A DNA stretch of 64,000 nucleotides from Pediococcus inopinatus (GCF_002982135.1 NZ_CP019981.1:558001-622000); one strand, 5' to 3'. Shown: positions 7,325-15,644, counted from the stretch's first letter. The notes: generated from the sequence alone by a model not told the origin. Made by a program: numbers and translations.

Positions 7325-8980
7325 ATGAAAATCAAGAAAAGTTCAGTAACGCTGTTGGTGGCATTACCGTTACTCTTATTAGCCGCTTGTGGGAATGGGA
7401 GTTCCTCTTCAAACAGTGCTGCTACTAAGGGTAACCTAGCAGATAAACAAGTTGTGAATTGGACAGAAACGGCGGAATTACCTTCGCTGGATCCATCTCT
7501 TGCAACCGACCAAATTAGTTTTGATGCTATGAATAATGTAGGAGAAGGCTTATATCGCTTAGGTAAAAATAATAAAGTATTACCAGGAATTGCGAAGAAA
7601 ACTGCGATCTCTAAAGATGGGAAGACATACACATTTACCCTTCGAAAGAATGCTAAATGGAGTAATGGCGATAAAGTGACTGCTAAAGACTTTGTTTATT
7701 CTTGGCAACGAATTAACAACCCTAAGACAGGTTCACAATACGCATACTTATACAGTGGGATTAAAAATGCCGACCAGATTCAGGCCGGCAAAAAACCAGT
7801 TAGCAGTTTAGGAATTAAAGCCGATGGAAACTATAAATTGACCGTGACGCTTGAAAAAGCCATTCCTTACTTCAAGTTGTTAATGGGCTTCCCAAGTTTC
7901 TTCCCACAAGATCAAAAAGTGGTTCAGAAATATGGTGATAAGTACGCAACTCAAAGCAAGTACCAAGTTTATAATGGTCCTTACACAATGACCGGCTGGA
8001 CGGGAACCAATAACAAATGGTCCCTTGTTAAAAATAAGAACTACTGGGATAAGAAGCACGTTTACTTAACCAAAATTAACGATCAAGTTGTTAAGGATAC
8101 CCAGACTGGCTTGAACTTATTCCAAGGCAAACAAGTTGATCAGACTGTTTTGTCTGGAACCCAAGTTGCGAATATGAAGAATGACAAGTCCTTCTTCTTA
8201 GGTCGTCAGGCTCGTAATTCTTATCTTGAATACAACACCGCAAAAGTTAAAGTCTTCAAAAATGTCGATATCCGGCAGGCAATGTCTCTTGCCGTCAATC
8301 GGAAACAGTTGGTTGGCAAAGTGTTAGCCGATGGGTCAACGGCACCTAAGGGATTTGTGACAGATGGTTTGGCAGCTAATCCGAAGACCGGTGAGGACTT
8401 CGCTAAAGAAGCGTACACCGGTACCGGAGTGACCTATGATTTGGCAAAAGCTAAGAAACTTTGGGCTAAAGGTTTGAAAGCAGAAGGTAAGACGAGTGTG
8501 ACTTACACCTTAACTGCGGACGATACTGAAGCTGCTAAGAAAACAGCAGAATTTTTGCAGACTCAGCTAGAAAAATTACCTGGTTTGAAGATCAACATCC
8601 AATCAATTCCTTACAAGACTCGTTTAGCACGTTCTGCTAAGGGACAATTCCAATTAGTTATCACAAACTGGGGAGCTGATTTCTCAGATCCAATCTCTGA
8701 TTTGGGCTTGTTTACATCAGACAACAGCTTTAATAATGGTAAGTGGAGCAACAAGGAATACGATGCTTTGATCGATAAAGCTAACAATGCCGATGCTAAC
8801 AATACACAAAAACGTTGGGAAGACATGGTTAAAGCCGAAAAGATTTTGATGAATCAACAAGGAAACGCACCATTATTTAACGGAGTGGTTCCACAATTGA
8901 TTAATACTAAAGTTAAAGGTTATGTATACAACACTGCCGGTGTTCCATGGAACTGGAAGGGTATGTATGTTACAAAATAG
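7325..8980 (+). CDS. Oligopeptide ABC transporter substrate-binding lipoprotein
   Basis: 551 residues of the SBP_bac_5 (OppA/MppA) family, which binds peptides at the outer membrane face and hands them to an Opp permease. The signal peptide ends in a lipobox LLAACG with the lipidated Cys at residue 22, followed by a Gly/Ser-rich linker. Family motifs seen are LDPSLATDQISFDAMNNVGEGLYR near 60 and KDFVYSWQRINNPKTGSQYAYLY near 122. GGAGTTGGAG at 7309-7318 is the ribosome binding site. The gene is flanked by a strong promoter and its own terminator with no permease genes nearby, so it is an orphan binding protein that must share a transporter encoded elsewhere. Confidence 0.93.
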   Translation: MKIKKSSVTLLVALPLLLLAACGNGSSSSNSAATKGNLADKQVVNWTETAELPSLDPSLATDQISFDAMNNVGEGLYRLGKNNKVLPGIAKKTAISKDGKTYTFTLRKNAKWSNGDKVTAKDFVYSWQRINNPKTGSQYAYLYSGIKNADQIQAGKKPVSSLGIKADGNYKLTVTLEKAIPYFKLLMGFPSFFPQDQKVVQKYGDKYATQSKYQVYNGPYTMTGWTGTNNKWSLVKNKNYWDKKHVYLTKINDQVVKDTQTGLNLFQGKQVDQTVLSGTQVANMKNDKSFFLGRQARNSYLEYNTAKVKVFKNVDIRQAMSLAVNRKQLVGKVLADGSTAPKGFVTDGLAANPKTGEDFAKEAYTGTGVTYDLAKAKKLWAKGLKAEGKTSVTYTLTADDTEAAKKTAEFLQTQLEKLPGLKINIQSIPYKTRLARSAKGQFQLVITNWGADFSDPISDLGLFTSDNSFNNGKWSNKEYDALIDKANNADANNTQKRWEDMVKAEKILMNQQGNAPLFNGVVPQLINTKVKGYVYNTAGVPWNWKGMYVTK

Positions 8981-8988
8981 TTAAATTA

Positions 8989-9029
8989 AAATTCGGAATT
9001 GCCGGTAAATGGCGATTCTGAATTTTTTT
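8989..9029 (+). terminator. Rho-independent terminator after oppA-like gene
   Basis: AATTCGGAAT-TGCC pairs with GGC-GATTCTGAATT across GGTAAAT, followed by a run of T. Confidence 0.8.
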
Positions 9030-9338
9030 GCGGCGCGCAATGCTTCGAATTCTTTGACTTTCTGCATTTTAGCTAGTAATCTCTATGGAGGGTAGTTAAT
9101 AATGTGAGGTAATTTAGATGGCAACGTTTTAGTGATTGTGACAATTCAATTTCGCGTGTCACGAGATGAAAATGTTTAAAAGTCTGATACACGGGTATTT
9201 GCGGAATTAGTTGAGCATGATGGCGGTTATTTAGTGGGATACAGGGTATAATTTGATCACTAACTAAACGTGTCTAAAAGGGATTAGTTTCGTGCAAGAT
9301 GCCTTTTAAGGCACTCTCAAGGTATGGGAGTGAAAGTT
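9030..9338. other. Intergenic stretch before degV
   Basis: No open frame longer than a few dozen codons with a credible ribosome binding site. A TATAAT at 9247-9252 is a likely -10 box for degV (no good -35). Otherwise I see nothing. Confidence 0.4.
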
Positions 9339-10205
9339 TTGACTAAAATTGCAATTGTAACTGATAGTACCGCGTATCTCGCTCAAAATATTTGTGACAG
9401 GCTGCATATTACGGTGGCGCCAATTTCGGTGGCCTTCGGTGATCAACAATATCGGGAACGAGTCGATATTAGCGACGCGGAGTTTTATGAACGATTGAAA
9501 ACAGAAAAGGTTTTTCCTACTACGGCACCACCTTCAATGGGAGTCATGGGCGAACTCTATCATAGCTTGGCAGAAGCTGGCTATGAAGAGGTTGTCAGTA
9601 TTCATTTATCCGGTGGGATCAGTGGGTTTATTAACAATTTACATGCATTTGCGGCGGGGATAACTGAGATCAAGGTTCATGTGGTCGATGCCCAAATTGC
9701 CGTCCAACCCATGGGATACATGGTGATTCAAGCGGCCAAGATGGCAGTTGCCGGTAGTTCAGCAGAAGAAATCATCGCTAAAATGACAGAGTTGAAAGCA
9801 ACAATTGGGGAATATTTTATCGTGGATGACCTCCAAAACTTGGTCCACAGTGGTCGTTTAGGAAGTGGATCGGCGTTTGTGGGATCATTGTTGAAAGTTA
9901 AACCGATTTTATCACTAAACAAAGAGAAGTATAATATTGAAGCTGTCGATAAGGTGCGTTCGATGAAACGAGCCCGAACTAACATTGTCAGCTGGTTTCT
10001 TGAAGAAACCAAAAACCTACCCTACACAGTTCGCGTGTTTTTATGTGGAACAAATAACGAACCAGAAGTTGAGAAGTGGCAACAAAGTATTCAATCCAAA
10101 TTAACCAACGTGGCAGCTGTGGAAACCGGGCAAATCGGTCCAGTTGTTGGTGCTCATTTGGGTTCAGGCGTGTTTTCCATTTTATGGATAAAAGAGGTTG
10201 CGTAG
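9339..10205 (+). CDS. DegV family fatty-acid-binding protein
   Basis: 288 residues. DegV proteins bind a fatty acid in a cleft between two alpha/beta domains; some act as FakB subunits of fatty acid kinase. The N-terminus TKIAIVTDSTAYL carries the conserved DSTA that contacts the carboxylate, followed by PISVAFGDQQYRERVDIS and a Ser-rich TTAPPSMGVM region; a conserved SIHLSGGISG near 90 provides the second contact. TTG 9339 is chosen because GGGAGTG at 9327-9333 is placed well before it; ATG 9324 lies directly in front of that site. A small HTH gene follows 24 bases on and is probably cotranscribed. Confidence 0.88.
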   Translation: MTKIAIVTDSTAYLAQNICDRLHITVAPISVAFGDQQYRERVDISDAEFYERLKTEKVFPTTAPPSMGVMGELYHSLAEAGYEEVVSIHLSGGISGFINNLHAFAAGITEIKVHVVDAQIAVQPMGYMVIQAAKMAVAGSSAEEIIAKMTELKATIGEYFIVDDLQNLVHSGRLGSGSAFVGSLLKVKPILSLNKEKYNIEAVDKVRSMKRARTNIVSWFLEETKNLPYTVRVFLCGTNNEPEVEKWQQSIQSKLTNVAAVETGQIGPVVGAHLGSGVFSILWIKEVA

Positions 10206-10229
10206 GCGCAAAAAGAGAGGAAGAAATAA

Positions 10230-10457
10230 ATGAAGAAGCTGAAAATTGATTTGAATGACGAAGACTACATGGGTAGCCATGAAGCCAGTGTAATGTGGGG
10301 TAAACAAAAGGATTACGTACGGACCATTTTCAATAAGTATCCAAAACGGTTCCCAGAAGGTACCATTCGCAAGTTTGGTAAACAATTGGTTGTGACCCGC
10401 GAAGGTATGGAAGCTGTTACGGGAATTAGAAAAGACCAGTTAGTTGATAAAAAATAA
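10230..10457 (+). CDS. Small helix-turn-helix-like protein
   Basis: 75 residues with the sequence MGSHEASVMWGKQKDYVRTIFNKYPKRFPEGTIRKFGKQLVVTREGM, which fits a short winged HTH-like domain seen in small lactobacillus proteins (often found with phage or toxin-antitoxin genes). The basic second half and recognition-like helix YVRTIFNKYP suggest DNA binding; no partner gene is adjacent. GAGAGGAAG at 10214-10222 is the ribosome binding site. An IS3 element starts four bases after the stop codon, so any original terminator or following gene has been separated from it. Confidence 0.65.
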   Translation: MKKLKIDLNDEDYMGSHEASVMWGKQKDYVRTIFNKYPKRFPEGTIRKFGKQLVVTREGMEAVTGIRKDQLVDKK

Positions 10458-10490
10458 AATTGAACTGAACCCCCTAATTTGGAGTGAATT

Positions 10491-11339
10491 TTAAGCAACC
10501 AACTGGTCGGATAGGTTTCGGTATTGTACCGGAGTTTTTCCGGCCAGTTTTGTTCTAATTCTTTTATTATTATAATAACTAACGTATTCAGTTATGGCTA
10601 TTCTTAATTCTTCGTAGGAGGAATAGTGGTTATTATGCACCGTTCCAACTTTTAAAATATGGAAACAACTCTCAGCAACCGCATTATCCAGACAAGTCGC
10701 TTTGCGACTCATACTCTGCATAATGTGGTTTTTCTTTAGCTTAGAAACATACTGATAATTCTGATATTGAAAACCTTGATCTGAATGAATTGTCATCTTA
10801 TAAGGTAATTGTGGTTTTGAACGAATTAAATCCATTAAAGGTTTTGTGACAAACGCTACATTAGGGCTAAGACCAATATTCCATGACAATATCTCGTTAC
10901 TGTAAAGATCAGCAAATGAAGTAAAATAAGCACGCTCAGAAATCGAACCAGAACCCCAGCGAACTTCAGTCACATCGGTCACTACTTTTTGATAAGGTCG
11001 ATCCGTATTGAATCTGCGATTCAGTTTGTTTTTAGCAAGTTTACCAACAGTACCTCGATAAGAATTATATTTTCTAGTTTTTCGATCAAAAGCATGACAA
11101 AGCACGTCATTCTGTTTCATGATCTTTAATACCACTTTATGGTTAACAATTTTACCGTTGTTCCTTAATGCATCGGTAACGGTACGATACCCGAAATCTG
11201 GATTATCTTGTCTAATTTGAAGAATTTCATCCACTAAGTCCTGGGAATAATTAGTTTTATATTGTCGGTTAAGTGCATCATGATAACTACTACTTGACAT
11301 ACCGACAACTTTTAAAATAAAGCTAAGCACTTCGTTCAA
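10491..11339 (-). CDS. IS3 family transposase OrfB (DDE catalytic part)
   Basis: The rve/DDE core is present: HKVVLKIMKQNDV, then VVTDVTEVRW with the first Asp, IHSDQGFQYQ with the second Asp, and AESCFHILKVG with the final Glu, closing with YYNNKRIRTKLAGKTPVQYR. The TTG start at 11339 is nominal. The same frame is open well upstream through NQEKAQIVAELRRD and overlaps orfA, so the working protein is most likely an OrfAB fusion made by a -1 frameshift at G-AAA-AAG (complement of 11369-11375). 282 residues are counted from the nominal start. Confidence 0.93.
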   Translation of the reverse strand: MNEVLSFILKVVGMSSSSYHDALNRQYKTNYSQDLVDEILQIRQDNPDFGYRTVTDALRNNGKIVNHKVVLKIMKQNDVLCHAFDRKTRKYNSYRGTVGKLAKNKLNRRFNTDRPYQKVVTDVTEVRWGSGSISERAYFTSFADLYSNEILSWNIGLSPNVAFVTKPLMDLIRSKPQLPYKMTIHSDQGFQYQNYQYVSKLKKNHIMQSMSRKATCLDNAVAESCFHILKVGTVHNNHYSSYEELRIAITEYVSYYNNKRIRTKLAGKTPVQYRNLSDQLVA

Positions 11340-11359
11340 ATCACGCCTTAATTCAGCAA

Positions 11360-11845
11360 CTATTTGTGCTTTTTCCTGGTTTTTAATGCTTTCTTTTTCT
11401 GAACCAAGGCGTGCAATTTTTCCAAATAAGCTAATTTAACTCTCAATTCACGGTTTTCTTCTTCTAATTCCTTTTTAGACTTTTCATTATTACTATCTGA
11501 CATGGTATTTGACCGCCTTTGATTAGGATTAAGGCGTCCTTGTTCAAGAGCTCGTTCCCATTGCCAAATTACAGCTGAATGTTTAATTCGAAACTGCTTA
11601 GCAGTTATCGGCAAGGATGCATTTTGATCTAAACGCCATTTAATTACTTTCATTTTAAACGAATAATCAAAGTAAGTCTTCCTATGGTTTAAACTTAGAC
11701 CTTCAACACCGAACTGTTCTAACCTGCGTTTCCATTCATATAAAGTGGCAGAGCCCTTGATACCGTACTTTTTCATGATAATACTTTGCGGCAGGCCACT
11801 AGTTAATTCTAAAACTGCATTTATTTTATTTTCCTTTGAGAACAT
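11360..11845 (-). CDS. IS3 family OrfA (DNA-binding HTH part)
   Basis: 161 residues from ATG 11845, which lies inside the element; the frame is open further out but would begin outside the insertion sequence. Two HTH units are visible, around SGLPQSIIMKKYGIKGSATLYEWKRRLE and LPITAKQFRIKHSAVIWQWERAL, followed by a leucine-zipper-like coiled coil ending LRVKLAYLEKLHALVQKKKALK. OrfA binds the IS ends and regulates transposition. The stop TAG at 11360-11362 falls after the slippery run shared with orfB. Confidence 0.88.
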   Translation of the reverse strand: MFSKENKINAVLELTSGLPQSIIMKKYGIKGSATLYEWKRRLEQFGVEGLSLNHRKTYFDYSFKMKVIKWRLDQNASLPITAKQFRIKHSAVIWQWERALEQGRLNPNQRRSNTMSDSNNEKSKKELEEENRELRVKLAYLEKLHALVQKKKALKTRKKHK

Positions 11846-11977
11846 AACAAAACCCCGATAATTTGGATTACTCCAATTATCGGGGTTCAGTTCAAATGTG
11901 CAATCGCTGAAACTTTTAGTTTCCAAGGTTTATGACTTGGAGGCTGAGAGGTTTGGCGATTTTATTGTATAAGCGCA

Positions 11978-12020
11978 TAAAAAAAGCTAAAACAAGTTTG
12001 GAGATGCTTGTCTTAGCTTT
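11978..12020 (-). terminator. Terminator of the two-repeat secreted protein gene
   Basis: On the minus strand AAAGCTAAGACAAG pairs with CTTGTTTTAGCTTT and is followed by a T run. It lies just beyond the stop codon of 12035-12910. Confidence 0.8.
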
Positions 12021-12034
12021 GAGATAGGTTGTGT

Positions 12035-12910
12035 TTAGCGGGCGTTAGATAATGCACCGCCGTAGATCCAGCCAATATTTTTACCATTTACAGCACAACG
12101 ATAATAAGGAGTTTTGGTTCCTTGACGCGTACCTTGCATGTTAATGGTAACTTTTTTATTTTTGTACGTTTTACCGTAATGAGTGAGTTTAGTTGCATAG
12201 ACGCTTGAAGTTACATGATTGTAAAAGTTGTTAGTTGGTTTTGCGACTACTGTAGCTGTTTTCTTAACAGTCTTGTAAGTAGTGACATTTACCAATGCGC
12301 CACCGTAAATCCAGCCAATTGTCTTGCCTTTATAAACGCAACGGTAGTAGGGTGTTTTAGTACCTTTTCTAACACCACTCATGTTGACAGTGACTGTCTT
12401 ACCTTTATATGTCTTGCCATAATGAGTCCGTTTTGTGGCGTACTTGCTACCTGATACATGATTGTAGAAGTCATGTCCTGGGGTTACTTTAACTTGTTTT
12501 GATAATTTTTGTGTTTTATAAGTAACGGGAAGTACTGTCTTTGTGTAGTACAGTTTGTTTAACAATCTAGTCTTTTTAGTAGCAGCTGTGTATATGAAAT
12601 TTACGCGAAAGCGGTTGGGTGTATATCCCGAAATGTTTGGAGCTCCGGCAAAGCCTTTCAAGTTTTGGGTAATTACTCCTTTGCTATTGGTTATATTACT
12701 TGCACCCCAACTTTCAAAGACAATATCACGCGTTTTATTACCTACGAGTACTTTAGCATGTACTATAGGATAAGCATCAGCAGCATGTGCAACTGCCGGT
12801 TGACCCACTGCATAAGATGATGTAGCTCCTGCAGCGACACCGACTCCCACCAATGAAACGCCTGCTAATAAGGTAATGATAACTTTCTTAATTCCAAATC
12901 TCTTAACCAT
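12035..12910 (-). CDS. Secreted protein with two GW/SH3-like repeats
   Basis: 291 residues. A long signal peptide (MVKRFGIKKVIITLLAGVSLVGVG...) probably ends near AVAHA at residue 43. After a unique region come two repeats of about 70 residues (roughly 140-207 and 224-291), each with DFYNHV..S.YATK.THYGKTYK and then GTKTPYYRC...GK.IGWIYGGAL. The GWIYGGAL ending is typical of GW/SH3b-like modules that tether proteins to teichoic acids or wall glycans. No enzymatic domain is seen, so it may be a non-covalent surface protein. GGAGGAG lies before the ATG. The gene has its own terminator; an IS3 element separates it from the upstream block. Confidence 0.82.
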   Translation of the reverse strand: MVKRFGIKKVIITLLAGVSLVGVGVAAGATSSYAVGQPAVAHAADAYPIVHAKVLVGNKTRDIVFESWGASNITNSKGVITQNLKGFAGAPNISGYTPNRFRVNFIYTAATKKTRLLNKLYYTKTVLPVTYKTQKLSKQVKVTPGHDFYNHVSGSKYATKRTHYGKTYKGKTVTVNMSGVRKGTKTPYYRCVYKGKTIGWIYGGALVNVTTYKTVKKTATVVAKPTNNFYNHVTSSVYATKLTHYGKTYKNKKVTINMQGTRQGTKTPYYRCAVNGKNIGWIYGGALSNAR

Positions 12911-13114
12911 AAATAAACTCCTCCTGTTTTTCTATGTTTTCAGCTATTTCAATAGCTAGTGACAGTGTACAATTATGAAACGACACATTATGTCATCGGA
13001 GAAGCTAAAAAAGAGTTTGTCAGAATAAATATAAATATTTTTGTGCTTTTAGAAGGCGAGGGGGAAGCTTTTTGACTAATTTTATGAATAAAAACTTTAT
13101 TTTAAACAAAAAGC

Positions 13115-13142
13115 TTGAATAAACTGATTAAGGGTGTAAAAT
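13115..13142 (+). promoter_or_regulatory. Putative promoter of a small RNA
   Basis: TTGAAT at 13115-13120, 16-base spacer, TAAAAT at 13137-13142. No protein-coding frame follows before the terminator at 13210-13244. Confidence 0.45.
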
Positions 13143-13148
13143 AATCTA

Positions 13149-13244
13149 TTGCTGTGGAGATGCACAACTACCTTTCTTGAGCCCCTCCTAAAAGAGTTTA
13201 AGAGAGTATAAGCCTCACTGATTAATTTCAGTGGGGCTTTTTTT
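13149..13244 (+). ncRNA. Candidate small RNA of about 95 nt
   Basis: The stretch lies between a plausible promoter (13115-13142) and a strong rho-independent terminator, AGCC-CACTGA / TCAGTG-GGCT at about 13211-13237 followed by seven T. Within it there is an unpaired-looking C/T-rich segment GAGCCCCTCCTAAAAG (13179-13194) that could pair with Shine-Dalgarno sequences. I see no start codon with a ribosome binding site. It does not match a family I know (not 6S, SRP RNA or tmRNA). Confidence 0.4.
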
Positions 13245-13376
13245 ATGAAATCCGGCAAATATCATTTGATACGCGAAAAAAATATCTGTTTTGCTAGAAC
13301 GAGTTTTACAAAGTTAGTTCATACTAATACGCTGGTTTAATTAATATGCATTGAATTATTGGGGTGAGTAGAATAA

Positions 13377-13475
13377 TTGATTGCGGCATATTATCGTACT
13401 GATGGTCTGAAGGTAATCAAAGAGTGGACTTATGAAGTTGGTATTCCAGGTGTCCAGTTTCCTAAAAGCGGCTAA
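13377..13475 (+). pseudogene. Short ORF or remnant of a gene end
   Basis: TTG 13377 to TAA 13475 encodes 32 residues (LIAAYYRTDGLKVIKEWTYE...) after GGGGTGAG at 13361-13368. It looks like the end of a larger exported or repeat protein rather than a whole protein. I do not assign it. The surrounding 13245-13376 shows nothing else. Confidence 0.2.
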
Positions 13476-13478
13476 ACT

Positions 13479-13530
13479 AAAAGAACGAATGAACTAATCC
13501 CTTAATTGGGTTAGCACATTCGTCCTTTTG
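13479..13530. terminator. Bidirectional terminator next to tRNA-Arg
   Basis: AGAACGAATG...CTAATCCC pairs with GGGTTAG...CATTCGTCCT, with T runs on both strands. On the minus strand it lies three bases after the tRNA-Arg 3' end and so ends that transcript. Confidence 0.8.
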
Positions 13531-13532
13531 AT

Positions 13533-13605
13533 GTCCCCGGCGAGAATCGAACTCGCAACCTATCGCTTAGGAGGCGATTGCTCTATCCAGTTGAGCCACG
13601 GAGAC
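13533..13605 (-). tRNA. tRNA-Arg (anticodon CCT)
   Basis: Minus-strand cloverleaf of 73 nt. Acceptor stem GTCTCCG / CGGGGAC with a T-G wobble; anticodon loop CTCCTAA between ATCGC and GCGAT; T loop TTCGATT. CCA is not encoded. It decodes AGG. Confidence 0.95.
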
Positions 13606-13694
13606 AGGTTACCTTTCGTATTTTGCCATAAAATCAGGGCATAAGCAAGCAACCGCCAAATTTCCAGAATAAAAATAAATATAAATCCTGTAAC

Positions 13695-13736
13695 TTGATC
13701 TCAGTCAATTTCAAAGGTTAGTTTTCCGGTTATATT
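13695..13736 (+). promoter_or_regulatory. FNR/CRP-type site and promoter of the P-type ATPase gene
   Basis: TTGAT-CTCA-GTCAA at 13695-13708 is a palindrome of the FNR/Flp kind (consensus TTGAT-N4-ATCAA, one mismatch). Its centre (13701.5) is 29.5 bases before TATATT at 13731-13736, placing it near -41.5 from the expected start at 13743. No -35 box is evident, as in class II activated promoters. Confidence 0.65.
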
Positions 13737-13769
13737 AGACTTATTAAATAAGACAAGGGGATAATGATT

Positions 13770-15644
13770 ATGATGAAATTTGAGCAGGTTGTACAAAAAA
13801 ATATTAATCCAATTACATGGACTTCGGCAGCATTGATTGCCGTTGGTTTTCTGGGCGAGGCACTGGGTTCCCAAATGTTATATACAGTGGCGTTTGTCCT
13901 TGCCTCAATTATTGCCGCAGTGCCCATTGTTATCCGGGCTGTTGAGGCTTTGAAAGTTCGGGTTATCGGAATTGAGTTATTGGTAAGCATCGCCGTGATT
14001 GGTGCCTTTGTGATTCAAGAATATAATGAATCGGCAATTGTCACATTTTTATTTCTCTTTGGAAGTTTTCTAGAAACTAAAACTTTAGCGAAAACGCGTG
14101 AATCCATTAAAACGTTGACCGAAATGGCACCCACAACAGCCGGGGTCGTTCAAGCGGATGGTTCTGTTGTAGAAACTGACGTTGACGATGTTGATGAAGG
14201 CGATGTGGTTCTCGTAAAAACCGGTGGTCAAGTCCCAATTGATGGGGATGTTGTTGAAGGATCCGGTTATTTAAATGAAGCAAGTGTTACTGGTGAATCT
14301 AAATTAGTCACTAAACAAGTGGGCGACGGTGTTTTCTCCGGAACGATTTTAGATAACGGAACCTTAAAGATTAAAGCTACCAAAGTCGGTGACGACACAA
14401 CGTTTGCCAAAATCGTGGAATTAGTTGAAGATGCGCAGGATACTAAGTCTCACGCAGAAAAATTTATTGATCAGTTCGCCAAATACTATACGCCAGCGGT
14501 CCTCGTTTTAGCTGTCCTAGTCGGGTTTATTTCTGGAGACTTCAAGTTAGCCATCACGGTCCTAGTGCTTGGATGCCCTGGAGCCTTGGTCATTGGTGCT
14601 CCCGTTTCAAACGTTGCCGGAATTGGTAATGGTGCGAAAAACGGAGTCTTGATCAAGGGTGGCGAAGTTGTTGATACGTTTGCTAAAGTTGATACCTTAG
14701 TCTTTGATAAAACAGGAACTTTGACGAAAGGGAACACAGAGGTTTCTGCCATTAAGAACTATGCAGATGATCCAAAATTAGGCTTAGCTTTGACTGCTAA
14801 ACTGGAGAGTCAGTCTGATCATCCTTTAGGAAAAGCAATCACGACTTACGCAACTAAAAATGAAATTGATTTCCAAGATTTAAAAATTACTTCCAATAAT
14901 ACGGTTAAGGGACAAGGGATTGAAGCTGAAATTGAACAACATCAAGTTTTAGTGGGGAACCTTAAACTGATGGCAGCCAATCATATTGATCTCACTGACG
15001 AACAAGACGCTAATTTAAAGGAACTTCAAGAGACTGGGAGCTCTACAGTCATCGTAGCGATTGATCAAAAAGTGCAACAGATCATTGGAGTTTCTGATGT
15101 GATTCGTGATAATGTTAAGGAGAACCTGGCAGCATTGAAGAAGCTTGGCATTAAAAAGCTGGTAATGTTGACAGGAGATAACGAAATTACCGCTATTCAC
15201 GTTGCTTCAGAACTGGGTATTGATGAAGTCCATGCAAATTTATTACCAGAAAATAAAGTTACCTTTGTGAAACAGCTCAAGGATACTGGACATACAGTAG
15301 CGTTTGTTGGGGACGGCATTAACGATAGTCCGTCGATTGCAACGGCCGATATTGGGATCGCCATGGGTGGCGGAACAGATGTCGCAATTGAAACTTCTGA
15401 CATTGTCTTGATGCAATCTAGTTTCCAAGAATTGGTTCATGCGTATGGCTTGGCTAAAAAGACCGTTGCCAACACCCGACAAAACATTGTGATTGCCATT
15501 GGCACAGTGGTTTTCTTACTCATCGGGTTGATCTTTGGATATATCTACATGGCCAGTGGAATGTTTGTTCATGAAGCCAGCATTTTGGTTGTTATCTTCA
15601 ATGCGATGCGCCTGATTCGTTATCATGCCGTCGGAGCAAAATAA
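13770..15644 (+). CDS. Heavy-metal P1B-type ATPase with CPG metal-site motif
   Basis: 624 residues. P1B ATPases pump metal ions across the membrane by ATP hydrolysis. It has the TGES actuator motif (EASVTGESK), the phosphorylation site DKTGTLTKG (Asp near 313), QSDHPLGKAI with the HP pair, MLTGDNE and GDGINDSPSIATADIG. The transmembrane metal site reads GCPGALVIG (about 268-276), where the usual CPC has Gly in place of the second Cys. There is no N-terminal metal-binding domain; a separate HMA protein follows. ATG 13770 fits the AGGGG at 13756-13760 better than ATG 13764. Expression is probably controlled by an FNR-like activator. Metal specificity (Cu, Zn, Cd or other) cannot be decided. Confidence 0.88.
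   Translation: MMKFEQVVQKNINPITWTSAALIAVGFLGEALGSQMLYTVAFVLASIIAAVPIVIRAVEALKVRVIGIELLVSIAVIGAFVIQEYNESAIVTFLFLFGSFLETKTLAKTRESIKTLTEMAPTTAGVVQADGSVVETDVDDVDEGDVVLVKTGGQVPIDGDVVEGSGYLNEASVTGESKLVTKQVGDGVFSGTILDNGTLKIKATKVGDDTTFAKIVELVEDAQDTKSHAEKFIDQFAKYYTPAVLVLAVLVGFISGDFKLAITVLVLGCPGALVIGAPVSNVAGIGNGAKNGVLIKGGEVVDTFAKVDTLVFDKTGTLTKGNTEVSAIKNYADDPKLGLALTAKLESQSDHPLGKAITTYATKNEIDFQDLKITSNNTVKGQGIEAEIEQHQVLVGNLKLMAANHIDLTDEQDANLKELQETGSSTVIVAIDQKVQQIIGVSDVIRDNVKENLAALKKLGIKKLVMLTGDNEITAIHVASELGIDEVHANLLPENKVTFVKQLKDTGHTVAFVGDGINDSPSIATADIGIAMGGGTDVAIETSDIVLMQSSFQELVHAYGLAKKTVANTRQNIVIAIGTVVFLLIGLIFGYIYMASGMFVHEASILVVIFNAMRLIRYHAVGAK

Larger units (their letters stand above)
10461..11894. mobile_element. 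IS3 family insertion sequence, complete (1434 bp)
   Basis: Terminal inverted repeats begin TGAACTGAACCCC at 10461 and, read on the other strand, from 11894; they match again around ATTGGAGT. A 3-bp duplication AAT flanks it. Two overlapping minus-strand frames (orfA, orfB) with a slippery heptamer are the hallmark of IS3. Inside the right end, CCCCGATAATT (11853-11863) and AATTATCGGGG (11875-11885) form a strong hairpin that may shield transposase from outside transcription. Confidence 0.92.

Noticed and set aside
10461..11894. IS3 insertion as a third terminator-targeting event
   Set aside because: The rebuilt empty site shows no hairpin; it is simply a few bases after a stop codon.
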